This document shows, piece by piece, positions 23,107 through 35,170 of a stretch of DNA of 64,000 nucleotides; positions within the stretch are counted from its first letter, which is position 1, and every line of letters starts with the position of its first letter. The notes beneath the pieces are model-generated. The model searched no databases, was not told the DNA's origin, and saw only the letters and a program-made list of their open reading frames with translations. The position numbers were made by a program, and so were the translations under genes. Source of the DNA: Canna indica (lineage: Eukaryota > Streptophyta > Magnoliopsida > Zingiberales > Cannaceae); assembly GCA_034359265.1 (NCBI GenBank), contig CP136898.1, forward strand, positions 1,614,501 to 1,678,500, given 5' to 3'.

Positions 23107-26100
23107 TCATTTACCGATGTCATATAAATCTCTAGGATATATATTTATGACATGCGACCACTCATTATTCTTCGGATCTGACATGTAAAATACTTGTTTT
23201 GCTTGTGATGAAAACACATACGGGTCATCTTTTAGAAATGCACCGGTATGAAATAATCGAGAAAGATTAACTAATGTGAATCCATTCTCATCCACTCGTA
23301 AACCTCGTGAATTCCTTATATCAACCCATTCAGCACGAAAAAGAACTACCTTGAATACCCCACGATAGTCCAATTCAATTACATCCGTTAGAACTCCATA
23401 ATATTGACGATTGTCAGCCTCAACCATTAAACCATTATTTTGTGTTCTACGCAATCTTTCTCGTTGCTTGGTATGAAATCTATAACCATTTATAATCAAT
23501 CCATCATATTCTTTAATTACAGATACTGGACCTCGAGCTAACGCAAGTAGTGAAGCATCACAATCATTTTGTACCATTTCCGACACTTTATCTTGTAACC
23601 ACAATGCTAATCTCTCTATGATCCACCTTTGTTGTTGAGCATTCAATGCAACTGATAAATTATTTATATGACATTGTTCTTCAAGAAATTGTCTGAGATA
23701 ATAAAATAAAAATTACACCAATAATCTTAAAATAACTTAAAATATGGAGACATTTAATAACAATTGATACCTTTTGTATGGTTCAATCATTGGAGTATGC
23801 AACAAGACATATCTGTGCATTTGTGCATATGCATTTAAATCCAACGTACTAATGCAAGCTTTGCCAATAAATCGACCACCAAAAGAAAATAAGTAGTTTT
23901 CAATATTTTCAACTTCATAATTTCTTTGCGGTCGATTGAACACCGTTTCAATATTATTAAAATATCGAGAACAAAATGTAAGACATTCATCAGCAATATA
24001 TCCTTCAGCGATGGATCCCTCTGGTTGTGCTTTATTTCGAACATGAGATTTATATCTCACAAATAACCTATGAACACGAGATAAATTCATGTTGGAAGGT
24101 GAATCATGCGGACCACGAGACAAATATAAATAAAACAAACCTTTCAATTGGGTACATCCAACGGTAATGAACAGGATCACCAAGTTTCACCTCTGTTGGA
24201 AGGTGAATCATCAAATGCACCATAATAGTGAAAAAACTCGGTGGAAAAATTTGCTCCATTTTACATAAGAGCAAAGGCACACGTGATTGCAAATCGTCCA
24301 GGGCACAATGGTCTAAATTGGCACTGCATAACTTTTTGAAAAATGCAGAAATCTCTTTAACAATGAGGAGAACATCTTTATGCACAATTCCTAGTAATGC
24401 ATGCAGAAAAACATCTTGAAGCAGTATATGTGAATCATGACTTTTCAAGTTTTGTAATCTATGATCCTTGAGATTCACACATCTAGAAATATTTGATGAA
24501 TATCCATCGGGCACTTTCATATTTTTGATACATGTCAGCATGAGATCCTTTTCAAGAGTGGACATTGAATAAATTGCCAAGGGTATATCATATCTACCAT
24601 TTGGTAATAATATTGGATATAAATGATGTCTTATATTCATGTCTTGCAAATCTAATCGTGCATTTAAATTATCTTTCCCTTTTTCATCAATATCCAATAT
24701 AGTACCAATCAGATTATCACATATATTTTTCTCAATATGCATAACATCCAAATTATGGCGCAATGGATTATGCTGCCAATATGGTAATTCAAAAAATATA
24801 CTTTTCTTTTTCCACAATCCATAATCTTGCCTCTAAAAACTTTGCTGAGTTTGTGTGTCTACATTAATGCCTTCTGACTCACTACCCAAATTATTTCGAG
24901 TGCGCTTTTTACTTGTGTTGGTAGTTTTGTCATAAACATGTTTAATGTGTTGAATCTGCTCGTAAATAATTTTTGAATCAACTGACACTGGTGCATTATC
25001 ATTTTCTATTGTCCCGTCAAATAATTCAGTGTCCTAACGAAACGGATGTTCTTGTGACAACCATCTACGATGGCCTAGATAACAATATTTTTTTCCATGA
25101 TTAAGCCAACGAGAATCTGTCTTATCACCGCATATGGGACATGCATATCATCCTTTAGTGCTCCAACCTGATAACATTGCATATGCTGGAAAATCATTAA
25201 TGGTCCACATTAAAGCTGCACGCAGAGTAAATTATTCGCCGGAGATACTATCAAATGTTGTTACTCCGCTCCACAATAGCTTCAATTCAGAAATGAGAGG
25301 TTGTAAGTACACATCAATGTCATTTCCTGGTCCCTTAGCGCCTGGAATTAACATTGATAACATTATTGAAGATCTCTTCATACATGCCCATGGTTTCATA
25401 TTATAAGGTATCAATACAACAGGCCAAGTGCTAGAAGTTGTGCTCATTGATCGAAATGGATTAAATCCATCACTTGCAAGACCCAATCTAACATTACGTG
25501 AATCAACAGCGAAGTCTGGATATCTTCTGTCAAAAGCTTGCCAAGCTTCTGCATCAGCAGGATGTCGTATGATTCCATCTTTGGTGCGTCTTTCAGAATG
25601 CCATCTCATCGAGCTTGCTGTCTTCGATGACATATATAAACGAGTCAGTCTTGGAATAAGTGGAAAATATCGTAACACTTTTGCAGGGTTTTTTTCCCGT
25701 TCTAACTGACTTGTTGATTCATCATTAGTTGAAGAGGAAGTCGATCGAGACAATCCACAAATGTTGCATGTTGATGCTTCCGCAGTTTCATCCATGTATA
25801 GAATGCAATCATTTGGACAAGCATGTATCTTTTGATATTATAAACCCAAATCTTTCACATATTTTTTTGCTTGATAACACGTTGATGGAATGTATTGCCT
25901 TCTGGAAAAGCTTCTTTCAACAATTCTAACAACATTGAGAATGACTTTCCAGACCAACCATTAAGAACCTTTATATGATATAATTGAATGATAAATGACG
26001 ATTTACTGTATTTTACACAATTTGGATACAAAGGAACATCAAGATCATCCATCATAGAATGTTGGGAAGATTCTTGTGGCGGTTCGAATGCATTTGGAGC

Positions 26101-26520
26101 TTCATCAAGATTAACACTTAGTGTTTCATCATTGACATCAATTGGTGTTTCATCATTGACATCAATTAGTATTTCATCATTGACATCAATTGGCGTTTCA
26201 TCATTATGATAATGTAGTTGATGGGATGCTTCAGCTCTGTTTGATATATCAAGTTGTGCTTCTGTTGTCGGATGTAAAGGTTCACCATGGTAATACCAAA
26301 TGGTATATCTCGGTAAAATTACATTCCATATTAAGTGTCTTTCAACATCTTCTGGTTTATAATATTTCCTATTGATGCATTTTTTGCACGGACAATTCAT
26401 TGTGCCATCTTCATCCAATCCATTGTCAATTGCGAACTGAATAAAATTTTTCATTCCTCTCGCATAGGCTTTAGATGATTGAGGTACTGACATCCAAGTT
26501 TTATCCATCTTTGACTTCAA
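23107..26520 (-). pseudogene. TE2 TNPD-like CACTA transposase, broken
   Basis: Read from 26520 downward: N-terminal transposase-associated domain (KTWMSVPQSSKAYARG, then CPCKKC and WYYHGE, 25855-26520), Transposase_21 core (25232-25795; KVLRYFPLIPRL, GLASDGFNPF, IPGAKGPGNDID), a Zn-binding PICGDK stretch near 25120, HNLDVMHIEKN and the DUF4218-like region (23737-24817; VHYRWMYPIERF), then DUF4216-like (23107-23646). It is split over several frames with stops near 24840 and 25030. The N terminus missing from TE1 is present here, so the two copies together show the complete domain order of the family. The segment also contains a tandem peptide repeat (ETPIDVND) at 26110-26210. Confidence 0.85.
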
Positions 26521-27095
26521 AATTGAATTTCAATGTTACTATAAATGGTATAGTCATATAGGTGGGTTGGTCCTATCTCATTCAGCAACACATTATTAAT
26601 ATCGCACTTATAATCTCATTTAATCACAATAAGTCACTGAAAATTTCGGCAGCATCTCTTTTTAGTTCTCCAAGTACGCAAAACTTCTGAAGCGTACCGG
26701 AGAACAAAAGAGATGCAACCGATATTCCATTGACATGTGTGATCAAATGAAATTAAATTTGCGATATTAATAATTGTGTTACTAAACTGTCCAATAAGGG
26801 ACAATTCGAGATTTATTATTTGAAAAGTATAAATTTTGTTGATATTATTTAGTAAAATATTAAGTAGAATACGCATTCCTCCAAATCGAAATAAGTATTC
26901 AACTTAATATTACAACTAAATTTTATCAACAAAATTTATAAAATCAAATTAATATTTCTCGAACGGGTCTAAGCTCTGGGTAGAAAATTATAAAAATATC
27001 AAATTGAGAAGTTTAAATAAATAAAAAGTTTAAATATACTCCATCAAGACAAGATTAATGAATTCTAAATTTAATTATTCTAATTAATTATACTC
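26521..27095. other. TE2 5' leader region
   Basis: No gene. The stretch at 26635-26730 (CGGCAGCATCTC then GTACCGGAGAACA) is also found in the CACTA remnant at 61455-61530. It therefore belongs to the leader upstream of the transposase gene and is conserved between families. Confidence 0.6.
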
Positions 27096-27097
27096 TA

Positions 27098-27316
27098 ATA
27101 TAAGTTTAAATAATAATAATAATAATATAGTATTTATAATAATAATATTAATTAGTAATAATAATTAAATAATAATAATAATAATAATATAGTATTTATA
27201 ATAATAATAATAATAATAATATAGTATTTATAATAATAATATTAATAATATAGTATTAATGTCAATAATATTAATTCAGTTATAATAATAATAATAAATA
27301 ATATAGTAGTAGTAAA

Positions 27317-27365
<49 letters not shown>

Positions 27366-27753
27366 GTAATAATAGTAATAATTAAATAATAATAATAATA
27401 ATATAGTATTTATAATAATAATATTAATTAGTGATAATAATTAAATAATAATAATAATAATAATATAGTATTAATAATAATAATATTAATTCAGTTATAA
27501 TAATAATAATAATAACTAATATAGTAATAATAATAATAATAATAATAATATAGTATTTATAATAATAACAGTAATAATAATAATAATAATATAGTATTTA
27601 TAATAATAACAGTAATAATAATAATAATAATATAGTATTTATAATAATAATATTAATTACTGATAATAATTAAATAATAATAATAGTAATATAGTATTTA
27701 TAATAATAATAATAATAATAATATAGTATTAATAATAATATTATTAATTCAGT

Positions 27754-27795
<42 letters not shown>

Positions 27796-28035
27796 TATAG
27801 TAATAATAATTAAATAATAATATTAATTATTAATAATAATTAAATAATAATATTAATTAGTAATAATAATTAAATAATAATAATAAAAATTAATATCGTA
27901 ATAGTAATAATAATAATAATATAGTATTAATATTAATAATAATAATAATAGTAGTATTAATAATATAGTATTTATAATAATAATATTAATTAGTAATAAT
28001 AATTAAATAATAATATTAATTAGTAAAAATAATCA

Positions 28036-28078
<43 letters not shown>

Positions 28079-28150
28079 ATTCGGTTATAATAATAAATCT
28101 GTATTTATAATAATAATAATAATAATATAATTTAATATTTATTATAATAT
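27098..28150. repeat. Long interrupted AAT microsatellite with higher-order structure
   Basis: Over 1 kb of almost pure TAATAA units, interrupted at intervals by ATATAGTATTTATAATAA and TTAATTAGTAATAATAATTAA motifs that recur about every 60-120 bases. The interruptions repeat as blocks, so this is a microsatellite turning into a minisatellite. No coding potential. Confidence 0.95.
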
Positions 28151-28429
28151 TAATAATCATAACAGTTATAATAAGGTAGTTATTCAATTAAAGTATAATT
28201 TGAAATATTAAAACATAACTTGATGTATAAAGCAGTATTTAGACATGAAATAGTATTTAGCAGTATTAAATCATAACATGTATAAAGCATAACATGTATT
28301 CAATTAAAAAAAAAATTCTAAAGATGTATAAAACAGGTAAATATTTAGACATGAAACATTTGATATTAACTTAATGTATATGCAGGTAAATGAAATCTAA
28401 AGCATAACATGAAATTTATACTAACTTGA

Positions 28430-28770
28430 GAAAAAGAACGAGAAGGGAAGGCTGGATCTCGGGCTGGTTCGACGAAACAAGAGCCGGATCTCGGGCTGCT
28501 GGTTCGACGAGATGAGGAAGAAAGCAACAGTAGCAGGCGATTGCTTCGTCGAGATGAAGAAGAAAGAAAGAAATTAGCTACTGATTCGTCGAGATGAAGA
28601 AGAAGAAAGCAAGAAATAAATAAATCACCTGCTGGTTCGTCGAGACGAAGAAGAAAGAAGCAGTGGCTGATGAAAGAAGCAGCGGCAGCGACGAGATGAA
28701 GAAGAAAGAAGCAGCGGCTGATGAAAGAAGCAGCGACAGCGACGAGACGAAGAAGGAGGAAGAAGAAGAA
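28430..28770. repeat. GAAGAAGAAAG / CGACGAGA tandem repeat block in TE2
   Basis: Units of roughly 45-60 bp share CGTCGAGATGAAGAAGAAAG and AGCAGCGGCTGATGAAAG. The minus-strand frame at 28625-28957 encodes repeated SSSRRCRCFFHQPL only because of this repetition, and I do not call it a gene. Confidence 0.75.
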
Positions 28771-29058
28771 ATAATAGGTAAACGCGAAATTTATATACGA
28801 AATTTATTATTAAAAAATTATAAACAACTGTAGCAGCAGCTAAAAAAATTATATATTTATATATAATTTCGTACGGTTCTGCAGCTGAAAAGAAATTACA
28901 GCTGCATACCGTACGATTCGTACGCTCACGGGTTGAAATTTTCAACCCGTGATGCATGCTTCGACGATCGCGCGGGCGTCAAAATATTTCGACGCCAGCC
29001 TTTCGACGCTGCCATTTCGACGAAAAAAATGCCATTTTATCGACGGCGTCAAAATATT

Positions 29059-30418
29059 TCCAATTTAGATCCAATCTGACTCGTTGGATTCGGTTCGAAC
29101 CCAATTTGAGTCAACCTCTAACAAAAGTTCTAAATGATGCAGCTAACCACTCATTTTTTTGGATCCATGTGGTAGTTCCTTTGGATGAAGACACACACGT
29201 ATATATACACCGTATCTAAATACAATGCACTGATACTAGCTCGAACTGATTCAAACTATATATATACGGTTTAAATTAATAATATTAATTTATAACTTAT
29301 ATAACTTAGATTAATAATATTTAAATTTTGATTAAGAAAAATAATAAATAAATAAAATGATGGATATAATGGTGCTCGCGCGTAGGGCTGTTCATTGGGT
29401 TGACCCGACCAAATGAACCCAAGAATCTGACCCGACCCGACCTATTTGGGTTGGGTCAGGTCGAGTAATCGGGTCAGGTTGGGTACAATTTGACCAAATC
29501 CGATCATAATCGGATCGGATCTCGAGTTTTAGAATTTTGAAATCCGATGATCCGATTATTTATATATTTTTTAATCATATTTAAATATTTTATATTTAAA
29601 AAATATTTATTTTAAATAATTTTTTAACTTTTATAAAAAATATTGTTAAAAAACTTTTTTTTTATCTAAACGAGTAAACCCGACTACCCGACCCGATTAC
29701 ACTTGATCGGGTCGAATCGATTTTTTTCCTAAATCCGACCCGTGAACACCTTTACTCACACGTGCGACTCGTTTCTATTATTTTATATGGTAGTAAGTTA
29801 CTGAATACCTACGGAACCAGCATTTTTAAATAAAATAAAATGATTCGAGAAATCAGAAAGCATCATATACATTATACAGAACCAGTGATCGACAGCCAAT
29901 CTAATTAAGTTAGTTTAAACTATACAGAATGCTGATAAAGCTACTACTGCAACGTGGATATTTAATTACAAGAGTGGCCTGATACAATCTAAGTTAACCT
30001 ATTTAATTGCACTGATCAACGTGGCCTCACATTTGCATCTGATCATCAAAAGACTGGAATCACTGGATATGCATGAAGCATGTTCATATATATATATAAT
30101 TTTTTCCCCAATAAATTAAGGTGAATAATTTTAGCTTTATAATCTCAAAACATATACAAAAAAAAACTCGATCATAAGAAAATAGGGGTGTGCACAAATA
30201 TGGGTAGATCTGAAACCTACTCGATCCGATAGTTTTCGAGTACCCAAATTTTAATTTGAGTAGGACCAAAGAAAAAAAATTAAAAAACCAGTTAGAATAT
30301 GTTCCAATTCCGATTTCAACATTTATATAAGGTACTCGGAACCTGAACAAATATCCAGAACCAATTAAGTATAATATAATTTACTCGGTTCTAAATTATC
30401 CATTGGGACCCATTTTCA

Positions 30419-30449
<31 letters not shown>

Positions 30450-30790
30450 GTATTTGTCCGCTCTAATTTTATAATTTTAGATTTATTTATTAAATTTAAA
30501 AAAGAAAATAAATAGATTGAATTTCAATGAGATATCTAAAACTTATTGTGTAGTACAAATTTCAAGAGGTAAAATAAACAGATTTTAACATAGTATATAT
30601 TGAGAATCTGTATTATATAACACATGACTCGGGTAGAATCCGATTTCAAGTCCCAATAAGTTAGGGTCCAAATCCAAAACCTTAGAACTTGTTCTATACA
30701 TGGTAGAATCCGAGTATATATCATATAAAAATTACAGTGTACTAAAACCTGTTTAGAAAATATAAAGTTACTTGAACACTTACATAGGAA
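29059..30790. repeat. Unit B continued: inter-gene block downstream of OMT2
   Basis: It parallels 9409-10930 with small insertions and deletions and ends in an orphan OMT promoter. It includes a (TA)n tract at 30419-30443. No gene is seen. Confidence 0.8.
29383..29754. mobile_element. hAT-type MITE, copy B
   Basis: Orthologous to the element at 9735-10118, with TAGGGCTGTTCATTGGGTTG at the left end. It is flanked by CTCGCGCG on the left and CTCACACG on the right, a decayed 8-bp target duplication consistent with hAT. Confidence 0.75.
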
Positions 30791-30794
30791 GGTT

Positions 30795-30890
30795 ATTTTG
30801 GTTACCTAGAAATTTCACATAGACAGGACGACCTATTATATAATGGATTCCAATCTCAGTCGAAGTTTCTAACCCGAGAGAGATGCTAAG
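30795..30890 (+). pseudogene. Orphan OMT promoter and leader; gene absent
   Basis: From GAAATTTCACATAGA through ACCTATTATATAATG to GAAGTTTCTAACCCGAGAGAGA this matches the core promoter and leader of OMT3 (39075-39165). The TATATAA box is at 30837-30843. Where the ATG and coding region should follow, the sequence switches to GGGGGCATTTGGTTG, a different repeat. No OMT coding sequence is found before OMT3, so the copy was lost by deletion or rearrangement. Confidence 0.75.
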
Positions 30891-31285
30891 GGGGCATTTG
30901 GTTGCCCGCAAGTGTAGATATTGTAACTCTAGTTATAGTATTTAGATAACAAATTTATTTGGTTAGTTGCAAAAATATTTTGCAGGTAGTATTTACTAGT
31001 TGCAACTTGTAATTCTAATTCCATTTGCGAACCGCAAATGGAATTGTAGCCCAAATAGCCCGCAATACACGATTGCGGGTGCAAATACAATAATTTAAGT
31101 ATTAAAAAATAATTATTTCTAATAACTTAGAGTCGTCGGATGGAGACGAGATAAATATCAAAGTTTTAAATTTTCGAGCGATGATAGTGTTAGATTTTAG
31201 ATCTGATGTCGTTCGATAGATTTTTAAAATATATTTTTAGTATTATACAAAAATTAAAAATTATTAATTTATCAGACTAGATTTG
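30891..31285. other. MITE-like fragment replacing an OMT gene
   Basis: It begins GGGGGCATTTGGTTGCCCGC, resembling the ends of PIF/Harbinger or hAT MITEs, and contains the short palindrome CATTTGCGAACCGCAAATG at about 31022-31040. The other end is not clear. No gene. Confidence 0.45.
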
Positions 31286-31289
31286 TCAA

Positions 31290-31700
31290 ATCGTGTCGAG
31301 CCCAAGTTTTCGGCTCAGCCCAAAAAAATTTGTGTCAGGCCCAGTCCGGCCCGAAAAGATTCGTACTCGACACAGCCTGAAAAAATCGTGATCGGCCCGG
31401 CCCAGCTCAGAAAAATTTATGCACGGCCCGGCCCGCTCGAAAAATTCGTGTTTAGCCTGGCTCAAAAAATATTGTGAACGGTCCGGCCAAGCCCAACCCA
31501 AAAAAATTTGTGCCCGGCACAACCCCTCTTGAAAAAAATTCATTCCCTGTCCCACCCGACACGAAAAAATTTGTGCCCAACCTTGCCTAAAAAAATTCGT
31601 GCTCGGCCCGGCGTGACCCGGCTCGAAAAAAATCGTGCACGGCACGGCACGTCCCGGCTCGGCCCGACCCTAAAAATTTGTGTCTGACCCGTCCCGAAAT
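31290..31700. repeat. Degenerate 25-35 bp tandem repeat rich in CCCGGCCCG and GAAAAAATTCGTG
   Basis: At least ten units of the pattern CCCGGCCCGnnTCGAAAAATTCGTG with variable spacing. Similar sequence reappears at 33935-34020, ending TTTTGCCAGCTCTA. Such GGGCCGGGC arrays are common in plant hAT-like non-autonomous elements, so the two blocks may be two parts of one interrupted element. Long frames on both strands reflect the repetition. Confidence 0.75.
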
Positions 31701-31703
31701 AGT

Positions 31704-32745
31704 TTTTATTTATTCTCTTTAATAAGTTCACTCTGGTTTGTAAGGGTGCAACTTCTATGAGCAGACTATTTATAGAAAACCTATGAATGAGTGGATATGA
31801 ACTTTAAACGATTGAACATGAATATAAAAAAAATAAATATGAACATGGATAGAAAAGTAATGAATATGAACATATCCATTTATTTTCTAATCATGTCCAA
31901 TCGCTCAAAGCTCATATCTACTCGTTCATACAAAATTTTATGGGCAAGAATTTTTATGGGCAGGCTGCCCATATAAATTTTTTTCGAGTGGTATCCAAAA
32001 CGAGTTTAATTAGAGCATTTCATAATATATTAATCGTGATTGAAAAATTTAGAAACCTACATTAATTTAAAATTAATCTAATATATAATATGTTTCTTTT
32101 TTATTTTAGTTCACGTCATCAATTCTTTGGTAAATAATGCTTATATTTTATCAATTAAAATATTATTAGTCATTTGACCATTTAAATTTGTCTCTCCTCG
32201 TTTTAATTTTTGACTCAACCATTAATTATCTTAATACAAAAATCTTCCTCGACTCCTCTTGCAAAACAAAACAACATTACATGTTCTTTATTTGAACTAG
32301 ATTAGCACTTTGAGCTCGACTAGATCAAGCCCAAAAGCATTCGCATTCGTAAATTAGACAAAAGTCTAGCCAAGCACCACTTAGCACATCCGGTCATACA
32401 ATGACACAAATGTCCTTCATTAATTATCAAAGATTTGACATAAATGGGTTCGACATCTCCAGGATGAATATAGACCCATTTCGAGCATATATATCCACAA
32501 GAGATATAGGAATACAACATTGCCCTAGACATTCCTAATCTTATACTATAAATAGACACAACACACATTAGGTATATTTTCGATTTCGATTTCATAACTC
32601 ACCACATGAATTTCTTCTTAGTTGAGTGTTGAAGTATCTTTGCAGGTCTCCCGTTGGAGTCACACTATACTAGGAGATGCGAATGACCACACCACCCCCG
32701 TCCGGCTTCAAGCAAGAACATTGTACATGTGTTGTATCCCAATTA
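31704..32745 (+). mobile_element. Gypsy-type LTR fragment, copy 1
   Basis: It contains TATAAATAG near 32545 and, about 80-100 bases further, TTGAGTGTTGAAGTATCTTTGCAGGTCTCCC, a layout typical of the 3' part of plant Ty3/gypsy LTRs. The same sequence occurs at 35573-36372, at 34021-34100 (terminal part only) and partly at 59985-60540. No open reading frame or flanking duplication is visible. Confidence 0.6.
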
Positions 32746-33935
32746 TATATGGGAAAATTAACAAATCTAACCCATACTTTGACGAAATTAATAAATCTAA
32801 TTCATCTTTTAATTTGCATCAATTATAACCCGTACTTACGAATTTACATCAATTCTAACCTCTCGTCTACTTGATGTTAATCATCTCGTTAGTTGCTGAC
32901 GTGACATCCTAGTCAGCAACATAGTTCATATTTTTTTAACCTGAACTTGCCACGTCAGCCTATTCCAAAAGAATAAAAAATATATAAATTATGTTGATTT
33001 TAAAATTGACAATTCTAACTCATATTTTGACGAAATTAATAAATCTAACCTGTCTTTTAATTTGCATCAATTATAATCCGTACTTACGAATTTACATCAA
33101 TTCTAACCTCACATCTACTTGTTGTTAATCGCCCCGTTAGTTATTGACGTGCATGGCATTCTAATCAGCAACTTAATTTATATTTTTTTAACCTGAACTT
33201 GCCACATCAGCCTATTCCAAACTAATAAAAAAATATAAACTAAGTTGAATTTTTTTAATCCGAACTTGCCACCTCAGCCTATTGGTGCGTGGCCAAAGCC
33301 ACCAGCATCATGACCATCCCTAGCGGTGCGCCGGGGCACTTCCTCTACCCAGCGCTGTAGGGCAAGATCTTGAAGTCAGGCCCATGGCTTATTTCCAATC
33401 TCTGCTACTCGCCTTCACCCTCCGTTGGCAGTAGGTGGCGCTCTGGTAGAAACTCGTCGATGTCGCCTTCACCTTACACGCGCAACGTCGACAACGACGA
33501 GTTTCGACTGGAGCGGCACCTACTGCTGATGGAGAGTGAAGGCGAGTAGCATAGAGTGGAAATAAGCCACGGACCTGACTTCAAGATCTTACCCTTAAGC
33601 GCCAGAAAGCGAAAGTGCCCCGGCGCACCGCTGGGGGTGGTCATGGTGCTGGTGGCTAGCTTTGGCCACACACCAATAGGCTGACGTGGCAAGTTCGGAT
33701 TAAAAAAAATAACTTAGTTTATATTTTTTTTTATTCTTTTGGAATAACGTGGCAAGTTCAAGTTATAAAAATATAAACTAAGTTGTTGATTAGGATGTCA
33801 CGTCAATAACTAACGGGGCGATTAACGGCAAGTAGACAAGTTGTTAGAGTTGATATAAATTCGTAAGTACGTGTTATAATTGAAGCAAATTAAAAAGTGA
33901 GTTAGATTTATTGATTTCATTAAAGTATGGCCATA
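32745..33935. mobile_element. Long foldback (inverted repeat) element with GC-rich core
   Basis: The two halves are inverted copies meeting around a spacer at about 33466-33488. The left arm reads outward through GAAACTCGTCGATGTCG, GGCTTATTTCCAATCTCTGC, GGTGCGCCGGGGCACTT and GCCTATTGGTGCGTGGCCA; the right arm carries the inverse of each. The outer AT-rich part of the left arm is tandemly duplicated (about 32760-33000 and 33000-33240), so the left arm is longer. The inner 230 bp per arm are GC-rich and look gene-derived (frames with PSGAPGHF and GKILKSGPWLIS), but I do not recognise the source. Confidence 0.75.
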
Positions 33936-34100
33936 TTTTTTTGTAAGAATCGGCCCGAACTCAATATTTTTTCGTGCTATTGGGCCGGACTATCGGGCCG
34001 GGCCATATTTTGCCAGCTCTAGCGTTGAAGTATCTCTGTAGGTCTCCCATTAGAGTCACACTATATCAGGAGACGCGAATGATCGCACCACTTAGCACAC
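33936..34100. repeat. hAT-like GGCCCG end plus LTR terminal fragment
   Basis: 33936-34020 ends in TTTTGCCAGCTCTA, whose reverse complement TAGAGCTGGCAAAA resembles a hAT-type end. It is followed directly by a third copy of the gypsy LTR end (GTTGAAGTATCTCTGTAGGT). Confidence 0.5.
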
Positions 34101-34104
34101 TATA

Positions 34105-34674
34105 TTACAGTAGACTGTGGGTGAGAGAGACCAGCAACGTCTCTTCCAGTTTTCAATAATGCAACCTAATTATGTTGCAATTTGATTCAATTGGGAATTT
34201 ATTTATTGCTAAATTAATTACACGTGCTCATCCTTATCTTATTACGTAGATTAATTGGCTACCTATTTTATCCTTAGACTATAGTTCTATTATCAGGTGG
34301 ATTCCTAAATTCATATAATTATAATCCAGAAAAATTAAATGTGAATATAAGCATGATAATCATTAAATGTCGGTAGAATAAGAAAATATGCACTATGCAT
34401 TACTGAATTCATGTAATTATAGTGCAGAAAAATTCATGTAATTATAGTGCAGAAAAATTAAAAGAATAATTAAATATATGTGAATATGAGCATGATAATC
34501 GTTAAATGTCGGTAGAATAAGACATGCTTGATAGAATATAAACTATGCATTAGTTAGACTTGAATTTTGACAATAATATTAATTTTAATTGATGATATTT
34601 TAAAAATAAACAAGACTTTAATATCCAAAAATGATTAATCAATGTTGGTGTCAAGTCAATCATAAAAAACACTA

Positions 34675-34705
<31 letters not shown>

Positions 34706-35170
34706 TATCTTGTCAGATAAATAATTATTATTATTATTATAGTGCAGAAAAATTAAATGTGAATATAAGCATGATAATCATTAAATGTCGGTAGAATAAG
34801 ACATGATTGATAGAATATGCACTATGGATTACTTAGACAGACGTGCTTGATAGAATATGCACTATGCATTACTTAGACTTGAATTTTGATAATGACGTTG
34901 GAATAATAAATTTTAACTTAAATATTTTATTTAGTTACTAATTGATGTATATATATATAAAAGCCAATTTTCGCATTGAACCTGTGGTAACAATAACTTC
35001 TTTTTTTACATGAAAAATCTAAATTTATTGTAGCTTCGACAATGATTCGATAAATCATATCGTTATTGTGTATATCTAAATTTATTTTTTTAACTACATA
35101 TGTAGTTTGTGTATTAATATCCATTTACTACTCTTATCTACTATCCAATATAATTTAGTCTTATTTTTAT
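34105..35170. repeat. Upstream block of the OMT array, copy 2 (orphan)
   Basis: It matches the OMT1 upstream block at 2320-3480 and the OMT4 upstream block, but no OMT gene follows. It holds internal repeats of ATTATAGTGCAGAAAAATTA and of GTCGGTAGAATAAGACATG (three or more copies at 34370-34870). It may be the upstream DNA of a lost OMT copy. Confidence 0.65.

Larger units (their letters stand above)
20510..29058 (-). mobile_element. CACTA transposon TE2, coding on the minus strand
   Basis: The left edge is an intact-looking terminus, CACTACATCAAA, joined directly to GCTGAGTCCC of the OMT2 flank (compare 9281-9295). Subterminal GACGTCAATATT-type repeats follow on the left, and GGCGTCAAAATATTT occurs at the right edge. 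The right edge joins CCAATTTAGATCC, which matches 9409, so about 113 bp of flank and the right terminus are lost. Inside are a TNPA-type gene (21101-23025), a broken TNPD-type transposase (23107-26520), a 1-kb AAT microsatellite and a GAAGAA-rich tandem block, all read on the minus strand. Confidence 0.85.

Noticed and set aside
27098..28150. Repeat array considered as CRISPR or centromeric satellite
   Set aside because: Units are simple AAT without unique spacers, the organism is a plant, and the array is confined to one transposon.
28625..28957. Minus-strand frame with repeated Ser/Arg/Cys peptide
   Set aside because: Direct product of the GAAGAAGAAAG tandem repeat; no gene features.
31286..31645. 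119-residue minus-strand frame with repeated NFF motifs
   Set aside because: Arises from the GGCCCG/AAAAAATTCGTG tandem repeat, which is open on both strands.
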